Of a stretch of 64,000 bases of DNA, positions 11,290-21,383 are shown piece after piece. Origin of the DNA: Yponomeuta sedellus. Its lineage: Eukaryota > Arthropoda > Insecta > Lepidoptera > Yponomeutidae. The DNA lies in contig OW203727.1 of assembly GCA_934045075.1 (NCBI GenBank), forward strand, positions 15,911,501 to 15,975,500. Direction: 5' to 3'. The notes beneath the pieces were generated by a model. It ran no database searches. It was not told where the DNA came from and saw only the letters and a program-made list of their open reading frames with translations. The position numbers and the translations under genes were made by a program. Within the stretch, counting starts at the first letter, position 1, and each line of letters begins with the position of its first letter.

Positions 11290-11690
11290 TCTTCTTCTTC
11301 TTCAGGCTATATTATGTAGTCCACTGCTGGACATAGTCCTCCCCTAATGGGCGCCATAGCGCCCTGTCTTCAGCTTGCCGCATCCAGCATCTGCCGGCAG
11401 TTTTTCGCAGATCGTCATCCCACCTGGTCGGAGGGCGTCCTACGTTTGCCGAGTCGCGGTCTCCACTCAAGAACACGTTTACTCCAACAGTCGCGCTGGC
11501 CATATCGCGAGATATGGCCAGCCCACTGCCACTTCAGCTTGCTGATTCTCTGAGCTATGTCGATAACTTTGGTTCTCTGTCGGATGCATTCGTTACGAAT
11601 CCTATCCTTCAGAGAAACTCCGAGCATAGCTCTCTCCATAGCTCGCTGAGCGACTTTGAACTGATCTAGCAGTATCATATTTGAATATCG
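11290..11690 (-). pseudogene. RTE-type LINE ORF2 C-terminus, frameshifted
   Basis: Two minus frames together give the C-terminal arm of an RTE-type endonuclease/reverse transcriptase: QFKVAQRAMERAMLGVSLKD, IRNECIRQRTKVIDIAQRIS and KLKWQWAGHI (frame 11415-11786), then VGRPPTRWDDDLRKTAGRCW and DYVQQWTT (frame 11312-11503). One frameshift separates them. The 3' end runs into a (CTT)n tail at 11290. The catalytic part of the reverse transcriptase is absent. Confidence 0.8.
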
Positions 11691-11840
11691 AAGGTTCGAT
11701 TCCCACTGGGGGCCACCGTACATTTGTACAAATGGCCTCAGTTTGAGTGTATTTCCATGTTTGTGATGACCTTGCCTGGTTACCATAGCACAGGGTATCC
11801 TAGTTTAGGACCAGGACAAGTGATTGGACCAGTCTAATGG
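11691..11840 (+). mobile_element. SINE-D fragment
   Basis: It has a B-box-like GGTTCGATTCCCAC at its left edge, then GTACATTTGTACAAATG, a CATGTTTGTGATG motif and GGGTATCCTAGT followed by GGACAAGTGATT. The same order is found in the large copy at 62345-62757. It abuts the LINE remnant at 11290-11690 in opposite orientation. Confidence 0.55.
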
Positions 11841-11858
11841 GTCCATGTTTTTATATGA

Positions 11859-11915
11859 CTAGCAGTGCCCGCAACTTCCTTTGCGTGGTAAACGGCTTAG
11901 GTTATATCCTATGTC
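11859..11915 (-). mobile_element. Helitron-like 3' terminus
   Basis: On the minus strand the sequence CCACGCAAAGGAAGTTGCGG runs to GCACTGCTAG followed by T. This is a CTRR|T terminus with an upstream GC-rich near-palindrome, like the Helitron at 23214-23561. The 5' end was not found. Confidence 0.45.
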
Positions 11916-12439
11916 CACTCTGTGAAGGAAAACATGGTAAAGAAACCCGCCACTTGGTTGGCATCGCACGTATAGACTGTCTTTAGTGGGCTAGGCCGAC
12001 TAAGTATTAAGGATGTTACAGGTGCTGGGCAAGCCTGCTCCATTTAAAAATAACGCCCCAGGCACAAAAGCGTCCAAGTAGTCGCTTTGCCGATCTAGTG
12101 TTAGTGAAGGTACTGTATAAATCACGTCAATACGTACTCGTAGATGCAACGGACAAAGTTTAATGTCCACCCTGAAAAAACTTTGGCCTTTGGATCTACG
12201 TAGGTAATGAGATGAATTATACAACGTCCAGTGGCACGTTAACTCACACTAGATCGGCAAAGGGACCACCACTAGGACGCTAGTACATGAGACATTGTTT
12301 AAGATGGAGTAGGCTTTACTATAAAGGTTCATTCTTACTATAGTGAAAGAATTCCTGAACTCGGATAGATAAGTACTGTCGGAGATTAGCCCCTTAGAAA
12401 TAGAAATACATAGAAAGTTATAAACTTAGAAACGTTTTT
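11916..12439. other. SINE-core-like scrap and unassigned DNA
   Basis: GTGAAGGAAAACATGGTAAA at 11925 resembles the core of SINE-B and SINE-C. The rest, to 12439, is unassigned. Confidence 0.35.
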
Positions 12440-12535
12440 TCTATATGTTACATTACATAACCTCACGCCTGTATCCCAGAGGGTTAGGCAGAGACCAGGG
12501 ACTGCCACTTGCCACGATCCTGACAGATCACCTTC
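12440..12535. repeat. Dispersed repeat, copy 1 of 2
   Basis: CTCACGCCTGTATCCCAGAG then GGTTAGGCAGAG and CCACTTGCCACGATCC. The same words in the same order occur at 42985-43085. The family is unassigned; the element's ends were not resolved. Confidence 0.5.
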
Positions 12536-12563
12536 GCTTCATCAACATTTTTCTATATGTAAT

Positions 12564-12928
12564 CGATATCAACCATTTTATTATGTTTCCACTGCAGAGG
12601 CATAAGTCTCTTCCTGTGTCGTAGGAAGGTTAGGCCATACTCCACCACGGCGGCTAAGACCGAGTTGGTGGAGGATTGTAAGAGAGTGGCGGGCCTTAGC
12701 GTCAGAAGTTACCAAGCCACCCTAAGGCCTCTCACATGGCTTAGCGACTGCCAGTTCATGAAAGCCGGCAACAACGACTTAACGTGCCTTGCGAAGCTCG
12801 GGAGCGCTCGGAAAAATGCCACTAGCGGTAGTCACGGGACGGTCAGCCATCCTGCACCTGACCGCGCCTGTTGTTGCTTAACTCAAGTGATTGATTCCAA
12901 TCACTCGGTTCGACTAGGTCACGAGCGC
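12564..12928 (-). mobile_element. R1 retroposon, long copy
   Basis: This family has one constant end (plus-strand CGATATCAACC or CGTTATCAACCC) and one variable end. Read on the minus strand, the constant end is therefore the 3' end and the copies are 5'-truncated, as for a LINE or LINE-like retroposon. Here ATATGTAAT at 12555-12563 and 12929-12937 could be a 9-bp target duplication. No intact protein frame. Confidence 0.55.
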
Positions 12929-12949
12929 ATATGTAATATACGATTATGA

Positions 12950-13383
12950 GGCTGGGCGCATGCTGAGACGCAGGCGACGCAGCACAGTTCAGTAGTGGGC
13001 AGGGCAGTTGAGGCAGACATAGGCCCCCACCGCATGCTGCGACGCAACTATTCGCTCCATTCCTTGACAATTCTCACCCATAATAATTCTTTCAATGTCT
13101 TTTTTGAATAGTCTTTATGATTTGTGTCATACAAACAAGGTTCACAGTGAACTAATTCAATTAAATGTTCTGCCATTGCAACAAAATTATTAGTAAACAG
13201 GCCTCGACGTGCACGCGCGCGCAGATCATACAACGAGACGCAAATCAGGGACACAGTCTGCGTCGCACGTGCCTGCACCCGCAGCTTACGTAGCTCAATT
13301 AATGCAGGGCAGTGCTTTACAAAATCTGCGCTGGCCTGCGCTGCGCTGTGCTGCGTCGCCTGCGGCTCAGCATGCGCCCAGCC
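12950..13383. mobile_element. PIF/Harbinger-like element with terminal inverted repeats
   Basis: The left end GGCTGGGCGCATGCTGAG and its near-exact inverse at the right end define inverted repeats of roughly 38 bp (continuing through CGCAGGCGACGCAGCAC). The flanking trinucleotides are TGA and TAA, consistent with a TAA (TWA) target duplication that has mutated once. It contains a MADF-domain fragment on the minus strand. A second, broken copy starts at 15208. Family assignment rests on the TWA-type flank and the MADF content. Confidence 0.6.
13051..13176 (-). pseudogene. MADF-domain fragment inside the Harbinger-like element
   Basis: The minus frame gives MAEHLIELVHCEPCLYDTNH then KDYSKKTLKELLWVRIVKEW. 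The order LI.LV...P.LYD..H.DY....(K)..W..I matches the first half of a MADF DNA-binding domain, whose usual length is about 80-90 residues. The domain stops after about 40 residues, so this is an internally deleted element. In Harbinger-type transposons a Myb/MADF-like protein is the usual partner of the transposase, which fits the inverted repeats around it. Confidence 0.6.
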
Positions 13384-13736
13384 TAAAACTCGAACTCATG
13401 CGAAACGGCATCACCGATATTTAAATAAAAAAATGTGTTTAGTGGGTCTGAAAATAGGCTGTAGGCTAATTAATATGGCACAACAACGTTTGCGAGGTCA
13501 GCTATTAATACTACAATATTAGTGTATCTACACTACAGATTCATTAGTAACTTTTAGTATAAATTCGTTGCATACAATATTTTTTTTTATTAAGTTTGAA
13601 GCTTGCGCATTTATTTATTTCTGTATTTAAATTTATTTATTTTCTTCACAACGTATATGCTTTAGACTACAGTAAATATTTCAGGTACACCTAACTACAT
13701 GCTCTTTTCATCTATTAGTTCTATCCAACCTAAGGT
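13384..13736. other. No feature recognised
   Basis: AT-rich spacer between the Harbinger-like element and a LINE-K end. Confidence 0.4.
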
Positions 13737-13846
13737 CGTCTGGAAGAGATCGCTTTTAGCGCTAAGACCGCCAATTGTATGCGGCAAAACTTAAATAGGT
13801 ATTTTATTTTCTGGTGTGTACAATAAAGAGTTCTAATCTAATTTAA
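13737..13846 (+). repeat. LINE-K 3' end
   Basis: CTGGAAGAGATCGCTTTTAG, AAGACCGCCAATTGTA, then GTGTACAATAAAGAG and a TCTAAT-like tail. It includes the AATAAA polyadenylation signal. Confidence 0.6.
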
Positions 13847-14190
13847 GTGCCTGAACACAAGGTAAACCCTGTTGAAGTAATCAAATGCTATTAAGGCGCT
13901 TCGGGGTGCTAACTAGCACCACCAATGGAAAAAATCATAACGTGTTTTATAATACGTTCTTGTCTAAAAGTCAACATGACAAATCTTAACAACTCTGACA
14001 TCTATTTTTAAAACCTACAATCGACAACCAAGGACTTTAATCAGCTTTCGTCAATAATGGCCGTTTTTAGCGGAAATCGATTAAAGTTGTAGTCTATTAT
14101 CTGATCCTATGTTCTAAAAATAGTTGTCACAGTTCTTAAGATTTCTCATGTTCACGTTTTGATAAAAACGTATTATGAAACAAGTTATGG
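13847..14190. other. No feature recognised
   Basis: Unassigned AT-rich DNA. Confidence 0.4.
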
Positions 14191-14364
14191 TTTTAAAAAC
14201 CTATTTAGAGGCTAAAAATTCCACCCATGCCGGGATTTGAACCCGCGACCTCTGGCTATCCGTGCCAGCGCTCTAACCAACTGAGCTAATGGGTGACTCA
14301 CCTGCATCAGTGAAATTTCGAACCTCTTTACACTATTCTCTGTATTACGTACAGGCAGCGACAT
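14191..14364 (-). mobile_element. SINE-A single copy, full length
   Basis: It runs (minus strand) from ATGTCGCTGCCTGTACGTAA at the 5' edge through the tRNA-Ile-like head to GGTTTTTAAA at the 3' edge. The B box carries TTCAAAT in place of TTCGAAT, a variant shared with the nearby left arm at 14455-14580. No clear target duplication. Confidence 0.8.
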
Positions 14365-14454
14365 CTGGCTGAAGTAGATTGCATCACTTACAGCCCCGAC
14401 TACCTACTTTGCAGTTAAGTTTTAACATCGGAATAATATCGCTGTACCCACATA

Positions 14455-14818
14455 TTTAATGCACTAACCCGTGCTAAGGACAATTTTAAAAACCTATTTA
14501 GAGGCTAAAAATTCCACCCATGCCGGGATTTGAACCCGCGACCTCTGGCTATCCGTGCCAGCGCTCTAACCAACTGAGCCGCCCAGCTCTTTAATTTCGG
14601 TGAGTCGCCCATTAGGGCGACTCACCGAAATTAAAGAGGTTCGAAACTTCACTGATGCCGGTGAGTCGCCCATTAATTAGCTCAGTTGGTTAGAGCGCTG
14701 GCACGGATAGCCAGAGGTCGCGGGTTCGAATCCCGGCATGGGTGGAATTTTTAGCCTCTAAATAGATTTTTAAAATTGTCTAGCACGGGTTAGTGCATTA
14801 AAAATAAAAATAGTATAA
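14455..14818. mobile_element. SINE-A head-to-head inverted dimer
   Basis: A minus-oriented unit with tail (14455-14580) and a plus-oriented unit with tail (about 14632-14818) face each other head to head. Both arms contain the tRNA-like head, the anticodon arm and the GCACGGGTTAGTGCATTAAA tail. The arms differ at a few places (TTCAAAT versus TTCGAAT; GGTTTTT versus GATTTTT), so they are older or not from one event. A separate perfect 24-bp hairpin sits in the centre at 14587-14638. No convincing target duplication was found. Confidence 0.75.
14587..14638. repeat. Perfect 24-bp hairpin at the dimer centre
   Basis: The arm 14587-14610 begins CTCTTTAATTTCGGTGAGTC and is exactly complementary to 14615-14638, with a 4-base loop ATTA. 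It consists of the SINE-A 5' module folded back on itself, next to the real plus unit, which repeats the module once more. Confidence 0.85.
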
Positions 14819-15207
14819 GTTATGATTTGTTTTTTCATTGGGGGCGCTAGTGAACACCCTGAAGCGCCTTAACCATTCCATTTCATTTGTGAAGGGCTCA
14901 CGGATGCTCAACAAAGAGTTTTGAGGTTCTGCGTTATTGCCACGACACGTGACGTAACGCAATAATCACCACTGATCACGTGTATATCTTCTCACTCATT
15001 ACATTTCCTGCTCATATGTATGTGTCCTTGCTGAACAAGCGAGATTGCTATTGTATTGCGCATTTGACTAAGACCGAAACGTTTTGCCGACTGTTTGAAA
15101 ACACTCGTTATAGATATATACTTAACACACGTTCAAGTACACATCGTAGCGGAGTTTATGGCCTCAAGGGCGATGGTAGTAGTTAGAGATTTCCGCACTT
15201 AGAGTTA
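14819..15207. other. Unassigned DNA with a SINE-B scrap
   Basis: GATTTCCGCACTTAG at 15189-15203 matches the SINE-B 3' region. The rest is unassigned; the frame at 14980-15186 has no domain. Confidence 0.35.
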
Positions 15208-15426
15208 GGCTGGGCGCATGTTGAGACGCAGGCGACGCAGCACAACGCAGCGCAAGGCAGCGCAGATTTAGTAAAGCATGCAACGTCATTGAGCTACGTA
15301 CGCTGCGCACAGGTACGTGCGACGCAGACATGTGTCTGTCCTGCTCTGCGTCTCGTTGTAGTGCCGGCACAAATTCTGCGCGACGCGTGCACGTCAAGGC
15401 GTGTTTAGTAACAATGTCGTTGCAAT
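15208..15426 (+). mobile_element. Broken second copy of the Harbinger-like element
   Basis: It starts GGCTGGGCGCATGTTGAGAC after TTA, the expected TWA target. It continues with CAGGCGACGCAGCACA and reaches TTTAGTAACAATGTCGTTGC then AATG, which matches the sequence just before the MADF start codon of the 12950 copy in opposite orientation. There it is cut by an R1 end (CGTTATCAACCC). The right inverted repeat was not found. Confidence 0.55.
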
Positions 15427-15640
15427 GATCGTTATCAACCCTTATATGTCCCCACTGCTGGGGCACGGGTCTCTTCCTGCATCGCAGGAAGGTTAGGCCA
15501 TACTCCACCACGGAGGCCAAGTCCGGATTGGTGGAGGATTGTGAGACAGTGGCGGGCCTCACTGTCAGAAGTTATCAAGCCGCCCATAAGGCCTCTGACA
15601 TGGCTTAACGACTGCCATTATATGACAGCCGGCACCGACG
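15427..15640 (-). mobile_element. R1 retroposon, truncated copy
   Basis: It has the constant end TTATCAACCC at 15433 and runs to about 15640. It interrupts the broken Harbinger-like copy, so it is the younger of the two. Confidence 0.6.
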
Positions 15641-15694
15641 TGACAGTGTTGTTGTAAGACTGTGGCGCAGGCCGAGTCGAACCCATGCGATGCA

Positions 15695-15885
15695 GGAAGA
15701 AATCCGTGCCGTAGGGTCATACAAGGGCTTGGCTCACCACGGTTGGTCGAGGATTGTAAGGCAGAGGCGAGCCTTACTGTCAGAAGTTATGAAGCCGCCC
15801 ATAAGGCCTTTGACATGGCTTAGCGACTGCTATTACATGACAGCCGTCACCGACGTGCCTTGCGAAGCACGGATCTATCCTTTCT
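15695..15885 (-). mobile_element. R1 retroposon, partial copy without its 3' end
   Basis: It contains the R1 blocks GAGGATTGTAAGGCAG, CGGGCCTTACTGTC-like and GACATGGCTTAGCGACTG, ending at the CCTTGCGAAGCACGG motif. The constant end is missing. The 133-codon frame through it is fortuitous. Confidence 0.55.
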
Positions 15886-15889
15886 CTAT

Positions 15890-16090
15890 GAGCTTCGTCC
15901 CGTCCCGACTCTTCGTCGTGGCTCTTTCGCGCCTCTTCTTTGTGGCCACTAGCTTCGACCTTCAGACTCTATCTGCCTCCTTTTCCGTGATTTTTCTACG
16001 CCCCTTCTATATGGCTGCTGGCTTAAAGGTCGTCTCTATCTGTCTCGCTGGTCTAGCAGTATCAAGTCTGATTATCATACCGGGGTCTTA
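15890..16090. other. C/T-rich unassigned DNA
   Basis: A pyrimidine-rich stretch that stays open on the plus strand. No domain is recognised, and it lies between an R1 copy and SINE-D. Confidence 0.3.
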
Positions 16091-16099
16091 GGCTCTGGC

Positions 16100-16375
16100 C
16101 TCACTCTGGATATATTGCCATATATGTTTGTGATGTTCTTACCTGTTTAATTTAAGATAAGATAAGAATATTATTTATTCTACACCAGAGCACATATTAT
16201 AAAACATGTAAAGATACAAAGTACAATTGGCGGCCTTATTGCTAAAAGCAATTTCTTCCAGACAACCTTACGACGGAAAGTTGCTGAAGGAAAGAACAAA
16301 GATCCTAGTTTAGAACAAAGATCCTAGTTTGGGACCAGTACAAGTGATTATGTTGTGTGGAAATTATCTACATAG
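16100..16375 (+). mobile_element. SINE-D interrupted by a LINE-K 3' end
   Basis: SINE-D text (ATATGTTTGTGATGTTCTTA) ends at about 16145 and resumes at about 16310 (ATCCTAGTTTGGGACCAGTA then CAAGTGATTATG). A minus-strand LINE-K 3' end sits between them at 16150-16300, with AAGATAAGATAAG as its tail and AATTGGCGGCCTTATTGC inside. Beside it GAACAAAGATCCTAGTTT is repeated directly twice (16299-16335). This is a nested insertion. Confidence 0.5.
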
Positions 16376-16429
16376 TACAATAAAACTAAAATGTCACTGA
16401 TTGACCATTAATTTATTATACCTTATTGC

Positions 16430-16735
16430 ACACGAAACATTAAATAAAGACTTTACATAAGAAACAACATGCAAAAAAGCGAGTTTGTCTCTGTAACAGT
16501 TTTCTTCCAGCAAACCTTGGAGAGTCAGAGCAGCAGTAAAAAACCGGTCTATATAGGTGTACCAAATAAACTACATAGACTGCAAAAACCCTTAACAATA
16601 ACCTAAAAAAAAATAATACACTACATAGACTAAATACCTGTAAATATAAATAAATGAAATACATAGTAAATAACCAATAAATATGTAGCTCAAAGTTATG
16701 ATAGTACTCTTTCAACTGCTTCTTAAATATACCAA
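16430..16735 (-). repeat. LINE 3' end, related to 35268-35660
   Basis: It shares with 35268-35660, in order, GCGAG(T/C)TT.TCTCTG, TTCTTC.AGCAAACCTT, ACCGGTCTATAT-like text and CTCTTTCAAC(T/C)GCTTCTTAAA. All are read on the minus strand as the last codons and 3' UTR of a non-LTR element. 5'-truncated. Confidence 0.5.
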
Positions 16736-16739
16736 TTGT

Positions 16740-17610
16740 GGAACTAGCGCATATTTTTATCCATTCTATCCAAACAAACCGTAGTAACCCAATTAAGCAT
16801 CTAAATGTATCATTAAATTACGAGTATAACCGGATAAGTTTACTAGGCTTTCGTCCGGTAATAACTCAACAATGTATGTATAGTACCTAATTACGAAAGT
16901 TTTAGTTCAAAAACATCTAAATGTATGTTATGTTAAATGTCGAAGTGCATTTTCGTTATTACCACACTAAATTGATAGGTTAGCAATAGGTACTTAAAGC
17001 AGCATTGTGCTTCAAGTAGTGTGTATTGGTAAATAAGTGCGCATTTATTTCGGGGTCATTTAATGCTAGAATGGCCGACCTCTCGCCTCCACATTCGATT
17101 CATACAGAGCTAGCATTGAAGCATTTACCTTTCTTAGTATACGACATGTCCTCAATATTACGTTCGTACTGACAACCGCGCGTCATGCTAAAGAACGTTC
17201 GACTTCAATCCTTATCTCCACTGCTTTAAGATTCAATTCCGATTTGTTTTTCTGACTCTTTCTGTACACAAACAGGGCAGCTTATAGAATTGATATACGA
17301 AGGAATGCCGCCTCGATTAGGCGAATTATTCTGTGCAATATTTCTCTAATTTGTTGAACTATATGTGCCTTAAGCAGTAGTAAAAGGTATAGCAGTTTTT
17401 CCACGTATGCTATTTGGGTTGGGTGTAGGTTTTATAGGCTCTGCAATCTGGGTCAATAGATTTACAGCTTTGTTGTTCTACTCTACCTCCATGAAGGCGA
17501 TTGGTTACTTTAACTGGTATGGTTTCTATAATAAACTTTTTCTTGATTGTTGTTCTACTAACATCGTACTTGTTTTTGTCATACTCGAAAAACGCTAAAC
17601 TAAATTAAAA
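16740..17610. other. No feature recognised
   Basis: AT-rich DNA. A 63-codon plus frame at 17407 has no domain and no context. Confidence 0.4.
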
Positions 17611-17614
17611 TTTA

Positions 17615-17690
17615 AGAAAATACATGTGCAAATGCGAGCTTATCTCTGTGAGAGATTTCTTTCAGCAAATCTTTCTTTATTAATTGTGGC
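17615..17690 (-). repeat. LINE 3' fragment (family of 16430 and 35268)
   Basis: ACATGTGCAAATGCGAGCTT then ATCTCTGTGAGAGATTTCTT and CAGCAAATC match the 3' UTR block at 35320-35370. Confidence 0.5.
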
Positions 17691-17921
17691 CAATTAATAA
17701 AGAAATATTTGGTTTCAAACTTTTAAAACATAATTTAAATTTTCATGGTACAATTATTTTCTTTAAAATAATATGAAACACGACAATCTTCAATTACAAT
17801 TGTTAGATAATCGCCTCGGGAAGATTAATCCAATTCTGAATATTCTGTAACTAATAAAGTAATAATTGTTCTTATTGGTCGTGCATTAGATTTGATTAGA
17901 TTAGATTACTTCATTCATAAT
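17691..17921. other. No feature recognised
   Basis: AT-rich. GATTAGATTAGATTA at 17892-17907 is a short simple repeat. Confidence 0.4.
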
Positions 17922-17934
17922 AATAAATTTACAT

Positions 17935-18098
17935 TCGCTGCCTGTACGTTATACAGAGAATATTGTAAAGAGGTTCGAAATTTCACTGATGACGGTGAGT
18001 CGCCCATTAGCTCAGTTGGAAAGAGCGCTGGCACGGATAGCCAGAGGTTTCGAATCCCGGCATGAGTGGAATTTTTAGTCTCTAAATAGGTTTTTAAA
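17935..18098 (+). mobile_element. SINE-A single copy with 13-bp target duplication
   Basis: AATAAATTTACAT at 17922-17934 and 18099-18111 brackets a 164-bp unit. This fixes the ends of the short SINE-A form: 5' TCGCTGCCTGTACG and 3' AGGTTTTTAAA. Inside are the 5' module with AGAGGTTCGAAATTTCA, the head GCCCATTAGCTCAGTTGG, a partly deleted T arm, and the TTTTTAGTCTCTAAATAGG block. The unit therefore includes about 60 bases upstream of the tRNA-like head and ends at a T5 run. Confidence 0.85.
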
Positions 18099-18251
18099 AA
18101 TAAATTTACATGTTAATGTTTCATTAAAAAATTAATCAAAATAAAATAAATTACAGTTCAGTTATTAATTATCTGGGTAAACAAAAATCATTAATGTCGT
18201 ATGGTGCCATCTCAAGAAAACTACGCTTCAGTTTTGTTTTAAACATACTAA

Positions 18252-18643
18252 GGGCGAGATGAATAGTCGCTTCTAAGAACGAGTCTTAGCGAAAGCACTT
18301 GCTTAAGAATCGATTTGTCTATCATAGACAGTACTTTGGCACTCTCTAAGGCTGACATTCAGAGACGAAAAATAAGCTAAGATCGGTCTCAGAAATGTCA
18401 AAATATAAATATTTAGTACGTGATTTTGACATTTCTAAGACCAGTCTTTGCTTAGTTTTCGTCTCTGAATGTCAGTTTAAGTCGCGAAACCCAGACTAAT
18501 TCTTAGCATTGGCCTAAGAACATGCTTAGCTAAGCAAACGTCTATTTTAGTAACGCATTGATACTTAGCTAAGTTAGCCTGAAGTAATGCTTAGGGAAGC
18601 ATGAGTACGGACTTGGGCTAAGCAACGACTATTTATCTCGCCC
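18252..18643. mobile_element. PIF/Harbinger-type MITE, 392 bp
   Basis: The termini GGGCGAGATGAATAGTCG and the inverse of GGGCGAGATAAATAGTCG are flanked on both sides by TAA (18249-18251 and 18644-18646), the TWA target of PIF/Harbinger elements. A second, inner inverted repeat (TGACATTCAGAGACGAAAA from 18353, matched by 18455-18474) makes the whole element fold. No coding capacity. Confidence 0.75.
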
Positions 18644-18649
18644 TAAGAC

Positions 18650-21383
18650 TCATTACAAAAGTACCTTAGACTTTGGTATCGTCCACCGCCATTGATATAA
18701 AATTCATCATTATTTCTGTAAATACGCATGCTTCGAGTATTGTTCCAAGGGTCAAACTTTATGGGTGGGTGCCGTAGTGCCCCCATATTTCTTTTGGTAT
18801 AGTCATCAGCATATTTTAAATGCATACACTTCATTCAGTTGCTGCTTCGCGGATGATTTTGCTAATAAGATGCTAAAGCTGAGCAACTGTCGTATTACTT
18901 TTGGTATCTACAGTATAATTTTTCTGAGCTTGGTGACATAATACTGATCAACTTCTATAATGTTCTTCCTTTAATTGAAACTTCACATGTTTGGAATGTC
19001 GAATAGGTGCATTTATATTTGATTATTTTTTCTGCATTTATGGTTGAATTGGACTTCTTGCTTGATTTTTCTTGTAACAGTAGGTAATAAATTACTTATC
19101 ATTAAAATGAGTTTATTAGTCCAATAGCTCATTGCATTATTGATACTATGTTTAGCAAGGCACTGATATTGTGAGGGCTTACAGGGACCGTGACATTGAA
19201 TGCTCGGCCTGATTAGCCGACTAACCGCGAGACTCATCATGGTCGAGTTGCATCGCCCATTCGGCAATAAACTTTGTATGCTTCTGGCTTGCATCTCTTC
19301 ACAATCTTCCCTTTGTCCAATACCTACTTATAGAAATAATTATCGACAAGTTTTTTTGATAAGGCAATGTTGTAATTATCTCACACTTTTAGACCATTTA
19401 TGTTTCCTTCATTCTGTCTTATAATTTTAAGCTCATAATTTAAAATTACGTCACCAATTTTAGACTTTTTGGAGTTTCACTTACTGTATCACCCTTTGAC
19501 GAAACACTACTGATAATTTGACCTATTTGCAAGTTATCTCTTTTTCCGTTTTATACTGTATCGATCTGCTATCTACAGTTTTGAAAATAAACACATAGTT
19601 TTGAAGTCATATACATTTTACTGTTGTAAACTCAAGAAACCTTAAACAATTTTTAATAAATATAAATATTTTTTAATGTCATCGTTCTTGCACTCCGGAT
19701 TGGTTGGCGCTAGTACACGGCTTTCTCAAGTAGGCGTTTCATAAGGCAATTTAGGCTAGTACAAAATACTCTGACCAGTGCGTTTATGCATAGAAGAATT
19801 TTACTTAATTTTCACCTGAGATACATATACTAAAGTAAAATATAGATGTAAAATTTTGGATTAAATTCTGTCGTGCACAGTCGTTCTCTCACCGTCCGAG
19901 AGAAACAAAAAGAAAAATACCAAAACAGGATTATTACAAAAGACTCGGCTTTTAGCACCAAAACCTGATACACGAACAGGCCTAACGAGACTGACGACGT
20001 GTACAAATTAATAAATCATAATCAGAATCACACACGTCTTATTGATTCTCCAAGTGCTTATATGGCGTTTCAAGGGGTGGCGACACACTAGCACGCGACC
20101 ACTGCAAACCTGTGACACCGGTTGAACGCCTCGCACCTTATGTGTATCTCGAAATAGAACGAGGTACAAGCTGACCGTAGGCCTACCATTTTGCCTGCGA
20201 CTTTTGTCTTTTTATTTTTTATTGCTCATTATTTTTCCCACCTTCTCGCGTCTGGTCTGGACGATACTGGCTGTCGATACTTGGCGACCGCCACCGAAAT
20301 ATAGAATCGTTTTAAGTTACTTCTCATTGCTGTCAGATAGCAGATGTTTTGGTGATTCTCATCAGCAACAGCTTCTACAACTATGGCATTTTATTTTAAT
20401 TGCTTGCTTCAAAGCCCTTTTGCTGACTATCTCTAAGTTTCTTAATATTTGATTAGATTTAGCATAATCTTAAGATGTTCTAACCAAATGCGAAATACTG
20501 CGACACCCGCCATTTTGAATCGGTAAATCAATATAAAAATAATGTAAAACGATGCCGATTGTGATCTTTGTCAGCGAGACAATGATGTCACGCGACAGAC
20601 GCGAGCACTTCGCAGTGACGAGACCTTGTGCTGGTACACACGGCTACTTAAATTACACTTGAATGTCTCTTAATGAGAGCGAAATAAGGATGAAGTATCT
20701 GCACCACCTACTGTGTCTCCAGTACGTGCATGGAAAACTATGACAGTATCATCGTGTGATACCGTGGAGGTAACTGATGCTGTTTACTAATGATCACTGA
20801 TCGTTGTACTATTGGGTCTTATTATAGATTTATGCATCGCTGCGTCGTCTCTGCCTCTTTAGAGTCTTAAGATTTCTTAGGGTCACTTTCGTGACATCAA
20901 CCTGCTGGAGGTTAATTATTTTGACTTTGGGCTTTGTAGAATGGTTAAACAAGGAAACTTCACATGTAAAAAAATTTGGTTACCTATACACTTAATTTCA
21001 TCCTCGCATGACTTTTTTATGGGCATTACTTTGAGTATGAGAAATATCCTAAGAATATCGTAATTAAATTGTTTTTTTTAATATTCGCATGCTTAGCAAT
21101 TAAACGTTAGTAGGTATCACGCAAAAACTGTCATTTATTTGGTAATGATACCTACCTAAGCCTAGGTTACATAACGATTTGTAGTCAAGGTTAAAACATA
21201 AAAATATTCTGAAATCACAAAAACAACTGCCAGGCGAGCAGCAGAAACGTCTAATTCTGCGTTGTTAATTTTTTTTTCACATTTATCTTATTGTGAATTA
21301 ATTTATACATGGCCACAAGGACTAAATACAACTATTGGATTATTTTTGAAGTTGAATACTAAAAGTAGTGTAAGAAGAATTAC
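18650..21383. other. Long stretch of mostly unique DNA
   Basis: I recognise no transposon family. Short open frames at 18643-18834, 19013-19294, 19200-19424 and 20204-20452 have no domain. GC is somewhat higher at 20040-20180 and 20560-20640. The stretch could hold regulatory DNA, but nothing in the text proves it. Confidence 0.35.

Noticed and set aside
14680..14760. tRNA-Ile gene at the SINE-A heads
   Set aside because: The D arm and T arm match a tRNA-Ile-like sequence well, but the anticodon loop is ACGGATA (no T33, no Ile anticodon), the acceptor stem is imperfect and the copies are dispersed with fixed flanking modules. They are SINE heads.
15690..16091. 133-codon plus frame with a hydrophobic end
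   Set aside because: The first half is R1 and the second is pyrimidine-rich DNA, which produces Leu/Ser/Phe-rich peptides by composition.
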